Assembly: GCA_903927295.1 (NCBI GenBank)
Contig: CAIYMN010000014.1
Span: forward strand, 1 to 55,232
From: an uncultured beta proteobacterium
Lineage (GTDB): Bacteria; Pseudomonadota; Gammaproteobacteria; Burkholderiales; Burkholderiaceae_C
DNA: 55,232 bases
Reading direction: 5' to 3'
In this document: piece by piece, positions 1-8,617 of the stretch
Layout: every line of letters begins with the position of its first letter
Numbering within the stretch: position 1 is the stretch's first letter
Notes under the pieces: model-generated
Told to the model about the DNA's origin: nothing
Seen by the model: the letters and a program-made list of their open reading frames with translations, nothing else
Databases searched by the model: none
Position numbers and translations under genes: made by a program

Positions 1-842
1 ACTTCGGCTGCTGTCAGTCTGGCCAACAGCGTGTCATAAAAGACAACGCGCTTGGCCGCTCCGAATCCCGTAAAGTAGGCGTTGGCGTGGGCACTGCGCT
101 TGCTCCCGTCCATCACAAAGAGTCCTTTGGCTGCAAAACCGCACCGTTTCATAAGAGCGGTCACACGAGATTTAAGTGCCTCGTCCGTCATTGGGGAAAA
201 TTTGTTGAATAGGGGTGCAATGAACGCCGGATATATCAACAAGAGAAGGAGATTGAATCCGATCCAAAAGCCCCAAGCCCACAGCCACCAGTTGCTGCCA
301 GCTGCACCCATTAACCATAAAACAACGGTCACAACGGGCAATCCGACTATCAGGCCAATGATGCCCGATTTAGCCAAATCGATGAGCCAAAGTTCAATGG
401 TCATCGTGTTGAAACCAAAACGTGCCTCGATAACAAACGTTTTGTAAAGGGAAAGTGGTGCGTCAAGTATTCCATTGACGACTGAAAAACTTGCCAACAG
501 TGCCACTTGTTGCACCAGGCCGCCACTGAGCCAATCGAACAGCACTTGATTGAGGATCGAAAGTCCGCCTAAAAATGTCCAGCTTACAAGGATGATCGAG
601 CCAACTGCCAGTTCCAGCAGGTCAGTGCCAGCCTTCGCGACCGTGTAGTCAGCAGCCTTTTGATGAGCGGCCAGCGTGACGGTCTGGACAAAGGCGCCGG
701 GTACTGTGCTGCGATGCAGCGCTACATGCCGGACTTGTCGGACAGTGAGCCAAATCTTCAGCAGGATGCTGATCGCCAGGGCCAGCGCAAAGGAGATGGT
801 TAGCATCCATGCGGGGGAGAGAGAAGAATGTAAATCAGACAT
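1..842 (-). CDS. M48 (Ste24/CAAX prenyl protease-type) membrane metallopeptidase, cut by the window edge
   Basis: An open frame runs leftward from an ATG at 842 to the window edge, giving about 280 N-terminal residues. It begins [14 protein letters not shown] and has several hydrophobic segments, the layout of the Ste24 N-terminal membrane domain that precedes the M48 peptidase domain. Toward the edge it reads [21 protein letters not shown] and then LTAAEV, which matches the conserved stretch just before the HExxH zinc site of this family; the site itself lies outside the window. By family this is an integral inner-membrane zinc endopeptidase acting in membrane or envelope protein quality control. 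Its start almost touches the divergent oligoribonuclease gene, so their promoters must overlap the opposite coding starts. Confidence 0.85.
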   Translation of the reverse strand, partial: MSDLHSSLSPAWMLTISFALALAISILLKIWLTVRQVRHVALHRSTVPGAFVQTVTLAAHQKAADYTVAKAGTDLLELAVGSIILVSWTFLGGLSILNQVLFDWLSGGLVQQVALLASFSVVNGILDAPLSLYKTFVIEARFGFNTMTIELWLIDLAKSGIIGLIVGLPVVTVVLWLMGAAGSNWWLWAWGFWIGFNLLLLLIYPAFIAPLFNKFSPMTDEALKSRVTALMKRCGFAAKGLFVMDGSKRSAHANAYFTGFGAAKRVVFYDTLLARLTAAE

Positions 843-879
843 GGCGACCAAGTTTAGGTCATCAGCGACAATTCGGCCT

Positions 880-1467
880 ATGAACACGCAGAACAATCTC
901 GCGCCGATTGTGACTCTTGGGAAATCCGATCAAAATCTGATCTGGCTTGATTGCGAAATGACGGGTCTGGACCCGCAACTTGACCGGATTCTCGAAATTG
1001 CAGTTATTGTTACCGGGCCGAAGCTTGAATGCCGCACCGAGGGTCCGGTTTTGGTTGTTCACCAGAGCACGGAACAACTCGACAGGATGGATGCATGGAA
1101 CAAGGGTACGCACGGGAAGAGTGGATTGATTGAAAAGGTCAAGCTGTCAGTGCTTTCCGAGGAGGAAGCGGAAAGGCATTTGATTTCATTTCTCTCAGAG
1201 TATGTACCCAAGAACAGTTCTCCCATGTGTGGCAACAGCATAGGTCAGGATCGACGCTTTCTGGTCAAGTACATGCCCAAGCTCGAGGCATTCTTTCACT
1301 ACCGAAATCTGGACGTGAGCACTCTCAAGGAGTTGTCCAAGCGCTGGCGCCCGGAAGTCTACGGGTCGTTCAAGAAGCAACAACGACATACGGCGCTGGC
1401 CGACGTGCACGAGTCAATTGACGAGCTGGAGCACTATCGCAAGCATTTCCTCAATTTGGCCAATTAG
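880..1467 (+). CDS. orn: Oligoribonuclease
   Basis: DEDDh-family 3'-5' exoribonuclease that degrades 2-5 nt RNA oligomers, including pGpG from c-di-GMP turnover, to mononucleotides in the cytoplasm. The DEDD residues are visible: IWLDCEMTG (D, E) near the N-terminus, [11 protein letters not shown] in the middle, and [14 protein letters not shown] at the C-terminus (H and D). At 195 aa it fits the family (about 180-200). An in-frame ATG at 841 would give 208 aa. That start has a weak purine run upstream (GAGAGAAGAA), whereas the ATG at 880 has no obvious Shine-Dalgarno but gives a more typical N-terminus, so the start is uncertain. The gene is divergent from the M48 protease, the two start regions lying within about 40 bp. 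Confidence 0.95.
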   Translation: MNTQNNLAPIVTLGKSDQNLIWLDCEMTGLDPQLDRILEIAVIVTGPKLECRTEGPVLVVHQSTEQLDRMDAWNKGTHGKSGLIEKVKLSVLSEEEAERHLISFLSEYVPKNSSPMCGNSIGQDRRFLVKYMPKLEAFFHYRNLDVSTLKELSKRWRPEVYGSFKKQQRHTALADVHESIDELEHYRKHFLNLAN

Positions 1468-1499
1468 GTAGAAACCCGAATTTGTGCAATAATCCAAGG

Positions 1500-1526
1500 C
1501 TGCACTGAAAACAGCGGTGCAGTTTG
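1500..1526 (+). terminator. Weak hairpin after orn
   Basis: CTGCAC (1500-1505) pairs with GTGCAG (1517-1522) around an 11-nt A-rich loop and is followed by TTTGT. The stem is only 6 bp and the U run is short, so this is at best a weak intrinsic terminator for orn. The rest of the 1468-1703 gap shows no gene that I can support. Confidence 0.3.
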
Positions 1527-1703
1527 TACATCTCCTTCATTCACAGGGTCCAAAGCGGTTTCATTGTTGAAATCCCGCAGCAAAGGACCCCCCGTGCTGA
1601 TTGACTCATTCTGGGTTGGCGCAGGTTCCGTTTGATGGTTGATGTTTTTTAACCATTGACGGAGCAGTTGCATACCCTGCAACACTCGCGTGTGAGTAAA
1701 TTC

Positions 1704-3461
1704 ATGACTGACGCTATTCAAGCGACAGGCGATATATCGCCTGTCGAAAACATTTCCAATCAAACGGCAGCACTGCCGGCCACAGTAGACACGACTGTGC
1801 CGGTTGCTGATCAGATCCCCAATGGGTTTCTGATCTTTGGCCTGGCTCCCGAGTTGCTTCATGCAGTGAAAGACCTGGGATTCACTCAGCCGACAACGGT
1901 ACAGCAGAAGACCATCCCTCTGGCTATGCAAGGCCACGCTGTGCCTGACGAAGCCGCACGCTTTATCGACTTGATGGTGTCCAGTCAAACCGGTAGCGGT
2001 AAAACGGCGGCTTTCTTGTTGCCGGTCTTGCACACGTTGCTGACACAGCAGGCACAGGCCGAGGCAAAAGAACGTGCGGACTTTGAGCACGCAGTGGCGC
2101 AAGCCGCTGCCAGGGGCGAGGCGCCGCCAAAGCGTGCCAAGCGCAAGGATCCAACCAATCCGCGGAATTTTTCTGCGGCAGCCCCAGGCGCGCTGGTTGT
2201 CTGCCCCACGCGCGAACTTGCTCAACAGGTTGCACATGATGCCATTGATCTGGTTCAGCATTGCCGGGGTTTGCGGATCGCCAACATTGTGGGAGGTATG
2301 CCATACCAGTTGCAGATCGCCAAACTACAGAATGCCAATCTCGTGGTCGCCACGCCAGGCCGACTGCTTGACCTTCAGCGTTCCATGCAAATCAAGTTGG
2401 ACCAGGTTCAATTCCTCGTGGTTGATGAAGCCGACCGGATGCTTGATCTGGGTTTTTCGGATGATTTGGCCGAAATCAACCAGTTGACCATAGCCCGCAA
2501 GCAGACCATGATGTTCAGCGCAACTTTTGCGCCACGCATCCAACAGCTTGCTTCCCGAGTGATGCGTGAACCTCAGCGTTTGCAGATTGACAGCCCGCAG
2601 GAAAAACATCAAAACATCGAGCAAAAGCTTTTCTGGGCCGATAACGCTCAGCACAAGCGTAAGCTGCTGGATCACTGGTTGCGCGACAGCAGCATCAATC
2701 AGGCTATCGTTTTTGCCAGTACGCAAATTGAATGCGACGGCTTGGCCAATGATTTACAGCAGGAGGGATTCTCCGCTGTCGCTTTGCATGGTGCGTTGAG
2801 CCAGGGGCTGCGAAATCGTCGTTTGATGGCCTTACGGCAAGGGCAGGTCCAGATTCTGGTGGCAACTGATGTTGCTGCACGCGGTATCGATGTACCCACT
2901 GTCAGTCACGTGTTCAATTTTGGTTTGCCCATGAAGGCTGAAGACTACACGCACCGTATCGGCCGGACTGGCCGCGCTGGACGCGATGGTCTGGCGGTGA
3001 CTTTCGCGGAGTTCCGTGATCGCCGCAAGATCATGGATATCGAGTTTTACAGTCGCCATCAATTCAAGGGCGAAACAATTGCCGGCCTGGAGCCACAACA
3101 GCGTTTTCTGGATTCACGTCCCAATTCCAACTTTGGGGGCCGTGATGGTCGTGGAAACAGCACCACGCATCCCTCCCGCGAACGCAATTTCGGCGGCTCT
3201 GGGCGACCATCGGGCTTTGCCGGGAATCGCGGAGGTTTCCCGGACGGAAATGCGGCTGGTAACCGCGAAGCCTTCAGCTATGAACGCAAAGGTGGTTTTA
3301 ACGACCGATTTTCCAGCGCGCGAAATGACAGTGCTGCGCCGCGCGGCGATTTTGGCCCACGCAAACCGTCCTTTGGCAAGCCGATAGGCGTGAAGCCAGG
3401 TAACGCTGGGAAGGTCTTCGTACCTCGCGATGCCAAAAAGAGATTGACACGAAGTGCGTGA
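1704..3461 (+). CDS. DEAD-box ATP-dependent RNA helicase, RhlE-like
   Basis: All superfamily-2 helicase motifs are readable in order: Q motif GFTQPTTVQ, motif I TGSGKTA, PTRELAQQ, TPGRLLD, VDEADRML, FSATF, ARGIDVP and HRIGRTGRAG. The C-terminal 120 residues form a disordered Gly/Asn/Arg/Phe-rich tail (repeated GGR, NRGG, RNDS), typical of RhlE-type helicases acting in ribosome assembly and RNA decay. Between motif I and PTREL there is a roughly 35-residue charged insertion (EAKERADFEHAV... PPKRAKRK) that many DEAD-box proteins lack. The ATG at 1704 was chosen over a TTG at 1656, which would add 16 unconserved residues. It is 585 aa long and monocistronic. It could equally be labelled DbpA/SrmB-like; the RhlE call rests on tail composition only. 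Confidence 0.9.
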   Translation: MTDAIQATGDISPVENISNQTAALPATVDTTVPVADQIPNGFLIFGLAPELLHAVKDLGFTQPTTVQQKTIPLAMQGHAVPDEAARFIDLMVSSQTGSGKTAAFLLPVLHTLLTQQAQAEAKERADFEHAVAQAAARGEAPPKRAKRKDPTNPRNFSAAAPGALVVCPTRELAQQVAHDAIDLVQHCRGLRIANIVGGMPYQLQIAKLQNANLVVATPGRLLDLQRSMQIKLDQVQFLVVDEADRMLDLGFSDDLAEINQLTIARKQTMMFSATFAPRIQQLASRVMREPQRLQIDSPQEKHQNIEQKLFWADNAQHKRKLLDHWLRDSSINQAIVFASTQIECDGLANDLQQEGFSAVALHGALSQGLRNRRLMALRQGQVQILVATDVAARGIDVPTVSHVFNFGLPMKAEDYTHRIGRTGRAGRDGLAVTFAEFRDRRKIMDIEFYSRHQFKGETIAGLEPQQRFLDSRPNSNFGGRDGRGNSTTHPSRERNFGGSGRPSGFAGNRGGFPDGNAAGNREAFSYERKGGFNDRFSSARNDSAAPRGDFGPRKPSFGKPIGVKPGNAGKVFVPRDAKKRLTRSA

Positions 3462-3507
3462 CCGTTAACTATCGAATTTGGAGTACGGAGTTGCCACCTT
3501 CTTGCTC

Positions 3508-3513
3508 TATAAT
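3508..3513 (+). promoter_or_regulatory. Candidate -10 element for the small lipoprotein gene
   Basis: A perfect TATAAT lies 107 bp upstream of the lipoprotein ATG in the gap after the helicase. I see no convincing -35 hexamer at 16-18 bp, so it is only a candidate. Confidence 0.4.
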
Positions 3514-3619
3514 CGACCGCTGAGCAGAAAGATCTCGAGTCATTTTTGCTTGGTCGTTGCAGTCCAACTGCAGTGACAATTTCCGGAAATTGTTTTATTA
3601 ACTCACTAGGTATTTTCAA

Positions 3620-3829
3620 ATGAAAAAAACGCTCATTTTGGCTGCGATTATTGCTGCAGCTGCTTTGGTTGCTTGTGGTAAGAAAGAGGAAGCTCCTGCA
3701 CCTGCACCCGCTCCCGCACCTGCTGCGGCTCCCGCACCTGCGGCTTCCGCACCTGAGGCTGCTGCTTCCAGCGCTGCTGCTCCCGCTTCCGCTGCTGCTC
3801 CCGAAGCTGCTGCTAGCGCCAAGAAGTAA
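3620..3829 (+). CDS. Small Ala/Pro-rich lipoprotein
   Basis: A 69-residue protein with a lipoprotein signal peptide: MKKTLILAA, a hydrophobic run, then the lipobox LVAC with Cys19 as predicted lipid anchor. The mature part opens with a charged GKKEE and is otherwise almost only Ala, Pro, Ser and Glu (repeated AP, then PEAAAS blocks), with no globular domain. Such lipid-anchored low-complexity peptides are common in Burkholderiales and have no established function; a flexible envelope spacer is one possibility. A weak Shine-Dalgarno (AGG) lies 9-11 nt before the ATG. The gene has its own candidate -10 (3508) and a strong terminator, so it is probably a separate, possibly abundant, transcript. 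Confidence 0.8.
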   Translation: MKKTLILAAIIAAAALVACGKKEEAPAPAPAPAPAAAPAPAASAPEAAASSAAAPASAAAPEAAASAKK

Positions 3830-3861
3830 GTAGTCTGCCTTTCCGCTCAACCCAGGTTGAG

Positions 3862-3891
3862 AAAAAAAGCCACCGCATGGTGGCTTTTTTA
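3862..3891. terminator. Bidirectional intrinsic terminator between the lipoprotein gene and bamC
   Basis: The stem GCCACC (3869-3874)/GGTGGC (3879-3884) with loop GCAT is flanked by an A run on the left and a T run on the right, so it works as a Rho-independent terminator on both strands. It serves the lipoprotein gene and the converging bamC transcript. Confidence 0.9.
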
Positions 3892-3914
3892 TTGTCTGCG
3901 CAATTTGTGACGGA

Positions 3915-3940
3915 GGTGCCCCGGAATTTCGCGGGGCACC
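3915..3940 (-). terminator. GC hairpin downstream of bamC
   Basis: Perfect 8-bp inverted repeat GGTGCCCC/GGGGCACC with a 10-nt loop, 19 bp past the bamC stop. There is no U tract, so it may act as an mRNA 3'-end stabiliser ahead of the terminator at 3862-3891. Confidence 0.45.
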
Positions 3941-3958
3941 GTAGTTGCCCGGTTTGGA

Positions 3959-5038
3959 TTACTTCAGGTCGTCTGCGATCACTTTGACGATTCGCTGCGC
4001 ATTGGCTGATGTGTCGGCGGAACCGCTCCCGCTGAGGACCGACACCGTTGTCGATTCGCCCTGGCTGACTAATTTGATGCGGTATTTCAAGGGGGCAACA
4101 TTGTCTTTGGATGTGCCGAAGAGGGTTCCAAACAGACCTGGTTCCGATTTCTCTGACGAAGAGTCAACATATCGGACAAAGTAAATGCCTTGGCTGCGGT
4201 CCCGGTCCTCGACGGTGAAGTTTGCCCGATCAAGCGCCAGGCCAACTCGTCGCCAGGCTCGGTCAAAGGGCTCATCAATTTGAACTACCGTAGCCCCGTC
4301 AACCACGGCCGTGCGAGCAACGCTCTTGGCGGGGGCAACCGCGATCAGGGCTTTCGATTGTTCCTTGGTTGCTCCGAGTTTGGTCATCAATCGGCTTAGA
4401 AACTCCGCTTCAAGTTCGGGGTCAGGTGCCTTCGGTTGCCAGACGGTGGAATCTTTTTCTTTGCTTCTGTAAACCTCCATCATGCCACGGTGGCTGATGT
4501 AAATTTCAGTTCCACCGCTTGCGTTGCGCTCAAACCGAGTGCGAAATTTGTCGCGTTCGCCGGTGGAATACAGTGAATCAAATACTCGTCCCAGCGTGCT
4601 TCGGATGAAGTCCTGGGGGAGCTTGGCGCGGTTCTCCGCCCATTCAGTCTCCATGATGCCGAGATTGGCCTGGTCGAGGATCAAAAGGAAGCCATTTTCC
4701 TGCCAGAAATCGCGAACTGTGTCCCAAAGTTTGTCAGCCGGCCGACCGATGACCAGCCAACGCTGGTTGCCCGCTCGTTCAATGCGCGCGTCACCCAACT
4801 CTGTGAGTGCGGTAGGCGCGGATTGTGTGCCTTGTCCGAGCTGGAAGCTTGACGCCGTGACCACTCCACCCGGGACAGCATACCTCGTGTTACGTGCGAG
4901 TTGCGTCAAGTCAGGCGGGACGTCCAGTGACGGACCCTTGCCTGCGCTTTTGTAGTTGATCTTGTCACTATCGAGAACCGAGCATGCCGCCAATGTCAGC
5001 GCGAGGCCCAGTAGTACGAGTTTGCAGAAATGATTCAC
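3959..5038 (-). CDS. bamC: Outer membrane assembly lipoprotein BamC (NlpB)
   Basis: BAM-complex lipoprotein that assists BamA in inserting beta-barrel proteins into the outer membrane. The GTG at 5038 gives a clear lipoprotein signal: NHFCKLVLLGLALTLAAC with lipobox LAAC (Cys19), followed by the family's N-terminal segment with YKSAGKGPSLDVPPDL, the stretch that contacts BamD in E. coli. Two helix-grip-like repeats follow, the second ending VKVIADDLK. It is 359 aa, near the usual 340-380. A Shine-Dalgarno AAGGGA sits 9 nt before the GTG, which decides this start over upstream ones. It lies 44 bp after dapA on the same strand, the dapA-bamC order also found in E. coli. Confidence 0.92.
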   Translation of the reverse strand: MNHFCKLVLLGLALTLAACSVLDSDKINYKSAGKGPSLDVPPDLTQLARNTRYAVPGGVVTASSFQLGQGTQSAPTALTELGDARIERAGNQRWLVIGRPADKLWDTVRDFWQENGFLLILDQANLGIMETEWAENRAKLPQDFIRSTLGRVFDSLYSTGERDKFRTRFERNASGGTEIYISHRGMMEVYRSKEKDSTVWQPKAPDPELEAEFLSRLMTKLGATKEQSKALIAVAPAKSVARTAVVDGATVVQIDEPFDRAWRRVGLALDRANFTVEDRDRSQGIYFVRYVDSSSEKSEPGLFGTLFGTSKDNVAPLKYRIKLVSQGESTTVSVLSGSGSADTSANAQRIVKVIADDLK

Positions 5039-5082
5039 AAAAAATGTTCCCTTAGGGTGATGAAAAAGTAGGGCAATATCTG

Positions 5083-5976
5083 TTAGATCAGACCGGTTGC
5101 GCGCAAAGCGCTTTCCACTGTCGCTTCGTTGGCCTGCGTCAAACGGGTCATTGGCAGACGCATCGTTCCCCCACACAGCTTCATTCTCGCCATGGCCCAT
5201 TTCACCGGAATCGGGTTGGCTTCGACAAACAGGTGCTTATGCAAGGGCAACAACCTGAATTGAATTTCCATTGCCTTTGCTCTGTCACCAGCGATGGCGG
5301 CCATACACATTTCATGCATCAGCCTGGGCGCCAAATTGGCCGAAACGCTGACGTTGCCCTGACCGCCGCATAGCATCAGGGCGACGGCCGTTCCGTCATC
5401 ACCAGAGTAAATGGCAAAGCCCGCTGGCGCTTCGCGGATAAGCCACTGGGCCCGTTCAATATTTCCGGTTGCTTCCTTGATTCCAACAATACCGTCGAGC
5501 TGCGCCAGACGCAGTACCGTGTCATGCGCCAGATCAGCGACCGAGCGACCCGGGACGTTGTAGAGCACCATTGGCAGGTCAACCGCCTCTGCGATGGCCT
5601 TGAAGTGCAGATACTGGCCCTCCTGTGTCGGCTTGTTGTAGTAGGGAACAACCTGAAGTTGACAGTCGGCGCCAACTGCTTTGGCGAAACTGGCCAATTC
5701 GATCGCTTCGGCTGTGGAATTGGCACCGCATCCAGCCATGATCGGTATGCGCCCCGCTGCTTGTTCGACTGCAACACGGATGATTTCGCAGTGCTCCTGG
5801 ACATTGACCGTGGGCGATTCACCCGTGGTGCCAACGACACCGACACAGTCAGTTCCCTCTGCAATGTGCCAATCGATCAGTTTACGCAAGGAGGGATAAT
5901 CCACCTTGCCGTCTTCATGCATGGGTGTAACGAGCGCCACGATGCTGCCGGTGATCTGGCTGAATGAGGAAGTCAT
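5083..5976 (-). CDS. dapA: 4-hydroxy-tetrahydrodipicolinate synthase
   Basis: Condenses pyruvate with aspartate semialdehyde, the first committed step of lysine and meso-diaminopimelate synthesis. Family residues are visible: the GTTGES phosphate/pyruvate loop (near residues 49-54), Tyr139 in LYNVPGRS, and the Schiff-base Lys167 in GIKEATG. It has 297 aa (family about 290-300). The ATG at 5976 ([11 protein letters not shown]) was preferred to one at 6009 because the extra 11 residues are not part of the family N-terminus. It sits between a methyltransferase gene (38 bp upstream) and bamC in a minus-strand operon. Confidence 0.96.
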   Translation of the reverse strand: MTSSFSQITGSIVALVTPMHEDGKVDYPSLRKLIDWHIAEGTDCVGVVGTTGESPTVNVQEHCEIIRVAVEQAAGRIPIMAGCGANSTAEAIELASFAKAVGADCQLQVVPYYNKPTQEGQYLHFKAIAEAVDLPMVLYNVPGRSVADLAHDTVLRLAQLDGIVGIKEATGNIERAQWLIREAPAGFAIYSGDDGTAVALMLCGGQGNVSVSANLAPRLMHEMCMAAIAGDRAKAMEIQFRLLPLHKHLFVEANPIPVKWAMARMKLCGGTMRLPMTRLTQANEATVESALRATGLI

Positions 5977-6014
5977 GTCCAAGTGCTCTTTATCGTCGTA
6001 AAGACGCATTCTAA

Positions 6015-6602
6015 CTAGAGAGCAAGGCGCCTTGGCAACCGCAAGTCGGGATTCGGTGAATCCGGTTTCACGGCGGCAATTCTCTGCAGAAAGCGCGCTG
6101 GTTGATCAAGAAAACCTTCTTCAAAGGCGACGATGCGCAAACTCGCAAAGGCGCCCAGCAATTCCGCCGGCTGTAGCAGAAAATCTGAACGGCTTGGTTT
6201 GCCGACAGTTTCATTGCCGGCAGAGAACGTTTCATAAATGAGCAGACCGCCAGGAGCCAGACTCGCCGCGATGAGCGGGAAGATCGGCCGCCAAAGATAG
6301 TTCGTTACAACGACGGCTCCAAACTGCTGCGTGTGCTTCCCGTTCTGGAGTGGCCAGGGGGCATTCTCGAGATCCGCCAGAATTGCTCGGCCGAACCTTG
6401 CGGCCGTGTCCAATGCCTCGGCGGAGCGATCAATGCCGGTGACCTTGTGACCCTGTTCGGCAAACCATTTCATATGGCGTCCTTGGCCGCAGGCGACGTC
6501 AAGTACCGATTCTCCCGGTGCAAGCAAGTGAGACCAGCGTTTGACCCAGGCCGATGCCGAAGCGAGGTCGCGCAAGAGGTGTCTTTCCGTATCCTGTGAC
6601 AT
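6015..6602 (-). CDS. Class I SAM-dependent methyltransferase, substrate unknown
   Basis: Rossmann-fold methyltransferase of 195 aa. Motif I is [11 protein letters not shown], motif II acidic residue VTGIDRS, post-[12 protein letters not shown], and motif [11 protein letters not shown] in place of the usual D-x-F/Y. This is the layout of TehB/UbiE-like small-molecule methyltransferases. The ATG at 6602 is preceded by AAGACGG; a TTG at 6650 would overlap the small peptide gene upstream. It lies between that peptide and dapA in one minus-strand unit. Nothing in the sequence identifies the substrate. Confidence 0.85.
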   Translation of the reverse strand: MSQDTERHLLRDLASASAWVKRWSHLLAPGESVLDVACGQGRHMKWFAEQGHKVTGIDRSAEALDTAARFGRAILADLENAPWPLQNGKHTQQFGAVVVTNYLWRPIFPLIAASLAPGGLLIYETFSAGNETVGKPSRSDFLLQPAELLGAFASLRIVAFEEGFLDQPARFLQRIAAVKPDSPNPDLRLPRRLAL

Positions 6603-6612
6603 ACCGTCTTGT

Positions 6613-6738
6613 CTAGAAACAGCCCCAAACCTGATTTGCCAGCGTGACAAGAAAGTCGGGCCGTGCGTAGAGCGAAAACACTGCCAGTAACAGCGCCGCC
6701 GCGCCGATGTAGAGCAGTATTTCTTTGCCGTGTTTCAC
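6613..6738 (-). CDS. Predicted 41-residue single-pass membrane peptide
   Basis: A GTG at 6738, 4 nt past the MFS stop codon, opens a 41-codon frame ending in TAG (6613-6615), 10 nt before the methyltransferase ATG. It reads MKHGKEILLYIG, then an Ala/Leu-rich hydrophobic helix (AAALLLAVFSLY) and a hydrophilic tail ARPDF...ANQVWGCF: positive N-terminus, one membrane segment, terminal Cys-Phe. It fits exactly between two genes of the operon, with spacing typical of translational coupling. I vaguely recall similar short proteins in Burkholderiales but cannot confirm homologues. Function unknown. Confidence 0.6.
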   Translation of the reverse strand: MKHGKEILLYIGAAALLLAVFSLYARPDFLVTLANQVWGCF

Positions 6739-6742
6739 GATT

Positions 6743-7969
6743 TCAGGTCGTCCGAAGCGCCGTTTCCCGGACGATGGAGGCTTCCTTGATGGGCAGGTTT
6801 ACCAGCGCGGCCAGCAGCCCCAACGCGATGGAGATATACCAGACAAGATCGTAGCTGCCGGTTCGATCGTACAGGTATCCGCCAAGCCAGACTCCGATAA
6901 ATGAGCCGATCTGATGGCTGAAAAATACAAAGCCGCTGAGCATGGAAAGATGCGACACACCGAAGATTTGTGCGACAGTCGCGTTCGTAGGGGGCACGGT
7001 CGATAGCCAAAGCAAACCCATGACGCTGGAAAATACATATACGCTCCAGGGCGATAGTGGTGCCAACAGAAACAGGCTGATGGCAATGGAACGAGCGAAA
7101 TAGATGAAGGCCAGAATGTTCTTCTTCTGTAGTTTTTGTCCCAACGCACCCGCTGCGTAGGTGCCAAATACATTGAACAGGCCGATCAGTGCCAAGGCGT
7201 AGCTTGCTACTTGCGGAGACACACCTTTGTCTTTCAGGTAGCTCGGCATATGGACGCCAATGAAGACGACCTGAAAGCCGCAAACGAAAAAACCGGCCAT
7301 CAGCAATTGGAAACTTGGGTGCTTGAAAGCCTCGCGCAAGGCTTGAACAATGGATTGTTGATGTCGGCTGGTCAAGCCGCCGGTGAGACCCGGCTCGCGC
7401 AGTCCCCACGCGACAGGAACTGCCATCAAGGTGGAGACGCCAAGGACGATCAGTGCTGCCTGCCATCCCAGGCTGCCAATCAGGAATCCCTCGGTCGGCA
7501 CCATCAGGAATTGACCGAAGGAACCGGCTGCTGCTGCCACACCCATGGCCCAGGAGCGCTTCTGCGCTGACACGTTGCGACCAATGACACCGTAAATGAC
7601 GGCGTAGGTTGTGCCGGCCTGCGCCATGCCGATGAGCACTCCCGCAGCCATTGAAAACAGCAGTGGCGTGTTGGCAAAGGCCATGCCGATGAGTCCGATG
7701 GCATACAAAATGGCACCTCCAACAATCACCCGGAAGGCGCCAAACCGGTCAGCCAGCATACCGGCAAATATGCCGGAAAACCCCCACACCAGGTTTTGCA
7801 GAGCAATGGCAAAGGCGAAGGTTTCACGACTCCAACCCTGACTTTGCGTTACGGGTTGAAGCCACAGGCCAAAGCCGTGCCGGATGCCCATGGATAGCGT
7901 CACGACGGTGGCGCCACACAGAAGGACCTGCAGCATGGGTAGTGGTTTTGTGGATGGATTGCCAGGCAT
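6743..7969 (-). CDS. MFS transporter, monocarboxylate/oxalate-formate-antiporter-like
   Basis: A 408-residue inner-membrane carrier with about 12 hydrophobic segments in two halves and a central cytoplasmic loop (GLREPGLTGGLTSRHQQ). The N-terminal half has TLSMGIRHGFGLWLQPV and, after TM2, the MFS motif A-like GMLADRFGAFRV. This N-terminus resembles the MCT/OFA branch that moves organic acids, but the substrate cannot be read. It is the first gene of a minus-strand unit continuing into the 41-aa peptide, the methyltransferase, dapA and bamC. The gap to the divergent slyD-like gene (about 150 bp) holds no recognisable gene. Confidence 0.88.
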   Translation of the reverse strand: MPGNPSTKPLPMLQVLLCGATVVTLSMGIRHGFGLWLQPVTQSQGWSRETFAFAIALQNLVWGFSGIFAGMLADRFGAFRVIVGGAILYAIGLIGMAFANTPLLFSMAAGVLIGMAQAGTTYAVIYGVIGRNVSAQKRSWAMGVAAAAGSFGQFLMVPTEGFLIGSLGWQAALIVLGVSTLMAVPVAWGLREPGLTGGLTSRHQQSIVQALREAFKHPSFQLLMAGFFVCGFQVVFIGVHMPSYLKDKGVSPQVASYALALIGLFNVFGTYAAGALGQKLQKKNILAFIYFARSIAISLFLLAPLSPWSVYVFSSVMGLLWLSTVPPTNATVAQIFGVSHLSMLSGFVFFSHQIGSFIGVWLGGYLYDRTGSYDLVWYISIALGLLAALVNLPIKEASIVRETALRTT

Positions 7970-8118
7970 GCCAGGTGGAGTTCAGAGTTGCAGGGGGAGG
8001 TCGGCGCCTTGACCGCGGAGCGATGGGCAGGTAGATCATTTTACGTAGTAGCGATGACGTGCGGCGTCAATGCGCGAAAATGACACATGGATAAACAGGC
8101 ATTAAGGTGAGTCAGCAC

Positions 8119-8598
8119 ATGAAGATCGAAAAAAACAGCGCCGTCACATTGCACTACAAATTGAGCGATGTCGCCGGCAAAGTACTGGAACGAAGCGAAG
8201 AACCAATGACGTATCTTCATGGTGGCTATGGCAATCTGTTTGTCAAGGTGGAGCAGGCGCTGGAAGGGAAAACTGCAGGCTGTCAGACAACACTCGAACT
8301 GGCCGCGCAGGATGCTTTTGGTGAGCGCGATGAGAGCCTGGTACAGGTCATCCCAAAATCGGAATTTCCACCCGGCGTCAAGGTCGGCGGACAACTTCAG
8401 GCACAAGGTCGGGATGGACGTGCGCGGATGTTTTCCGTGGCGAAGATCAAGGGCCAGTCTGTCATGCTTGATGGAAACCATCCGCTTGCCGGCAAGGCTT
8501 TGCGGTTTTCACTGACCGTGACTGAAGTTCGGCCTGCGACTGACGACGAGATCGCCCACGGTCATGCGCATGGGGCGCATGGCCATCATCACTCTTAG
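8119..8598 (+). CDS. slyD: SlyD-like FKBP-type peptidyl-prolyl cis-trans isomerase
   Basis: 159-residue cytoplasmic prolyl isomerase/chaperone. The FKBP domain is split by the insert-in-flap domain characteristic of SlyD: VTLHYKLSD..G..LERS, then GYGNLFVKVEQALEGKTAGCQTTLELAAQDAFGERD, and finally LDGNHPLAGKALRFSLTV. The C-terminus is a short His-rich tail (HGHAHGAHGHHHS), consistent with the nickel-binding tail of SlyD though shorter and without its Cys residues. The ATG at 8119 follows AAGGTGAG at good spacing; a GTG at 8107 is less likely. It converges with argH, 19 bp away. Confidence 0.9.
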   Translation: MKIEKNSAVTLHYKLSDVAGKVLERSEEPMTYLHGGYGNLFVKVEQALEGKTAGCQTTLELAAQDAFGERDESLVQVIPKSEFPPGVKVGGQLQAQGRDGRARMFSVAKIKGQSVMLDGNHPLAGKALRFSLTVTEVRPATDDEIAHGHAHGAHGHHHS

Positions 8599-8617
8599 CG
8601 AAAGTGAGCGTGCTCCA

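Noticed and set aside
1464-2261. 265-codon minus-strand frame opposite the helicase start
   Set aside because: Overlaps the helicase N-terminal motifs and shows no domain pattern.
3690-3820. Repetitive GCTCCCGCACCTGC-like units, considered as tandem repeat or CRISPR
   Set aside because: They are codon repeats encoding the Ala/Pro tract of a lipoprotein; units are irregular, with no spacers.
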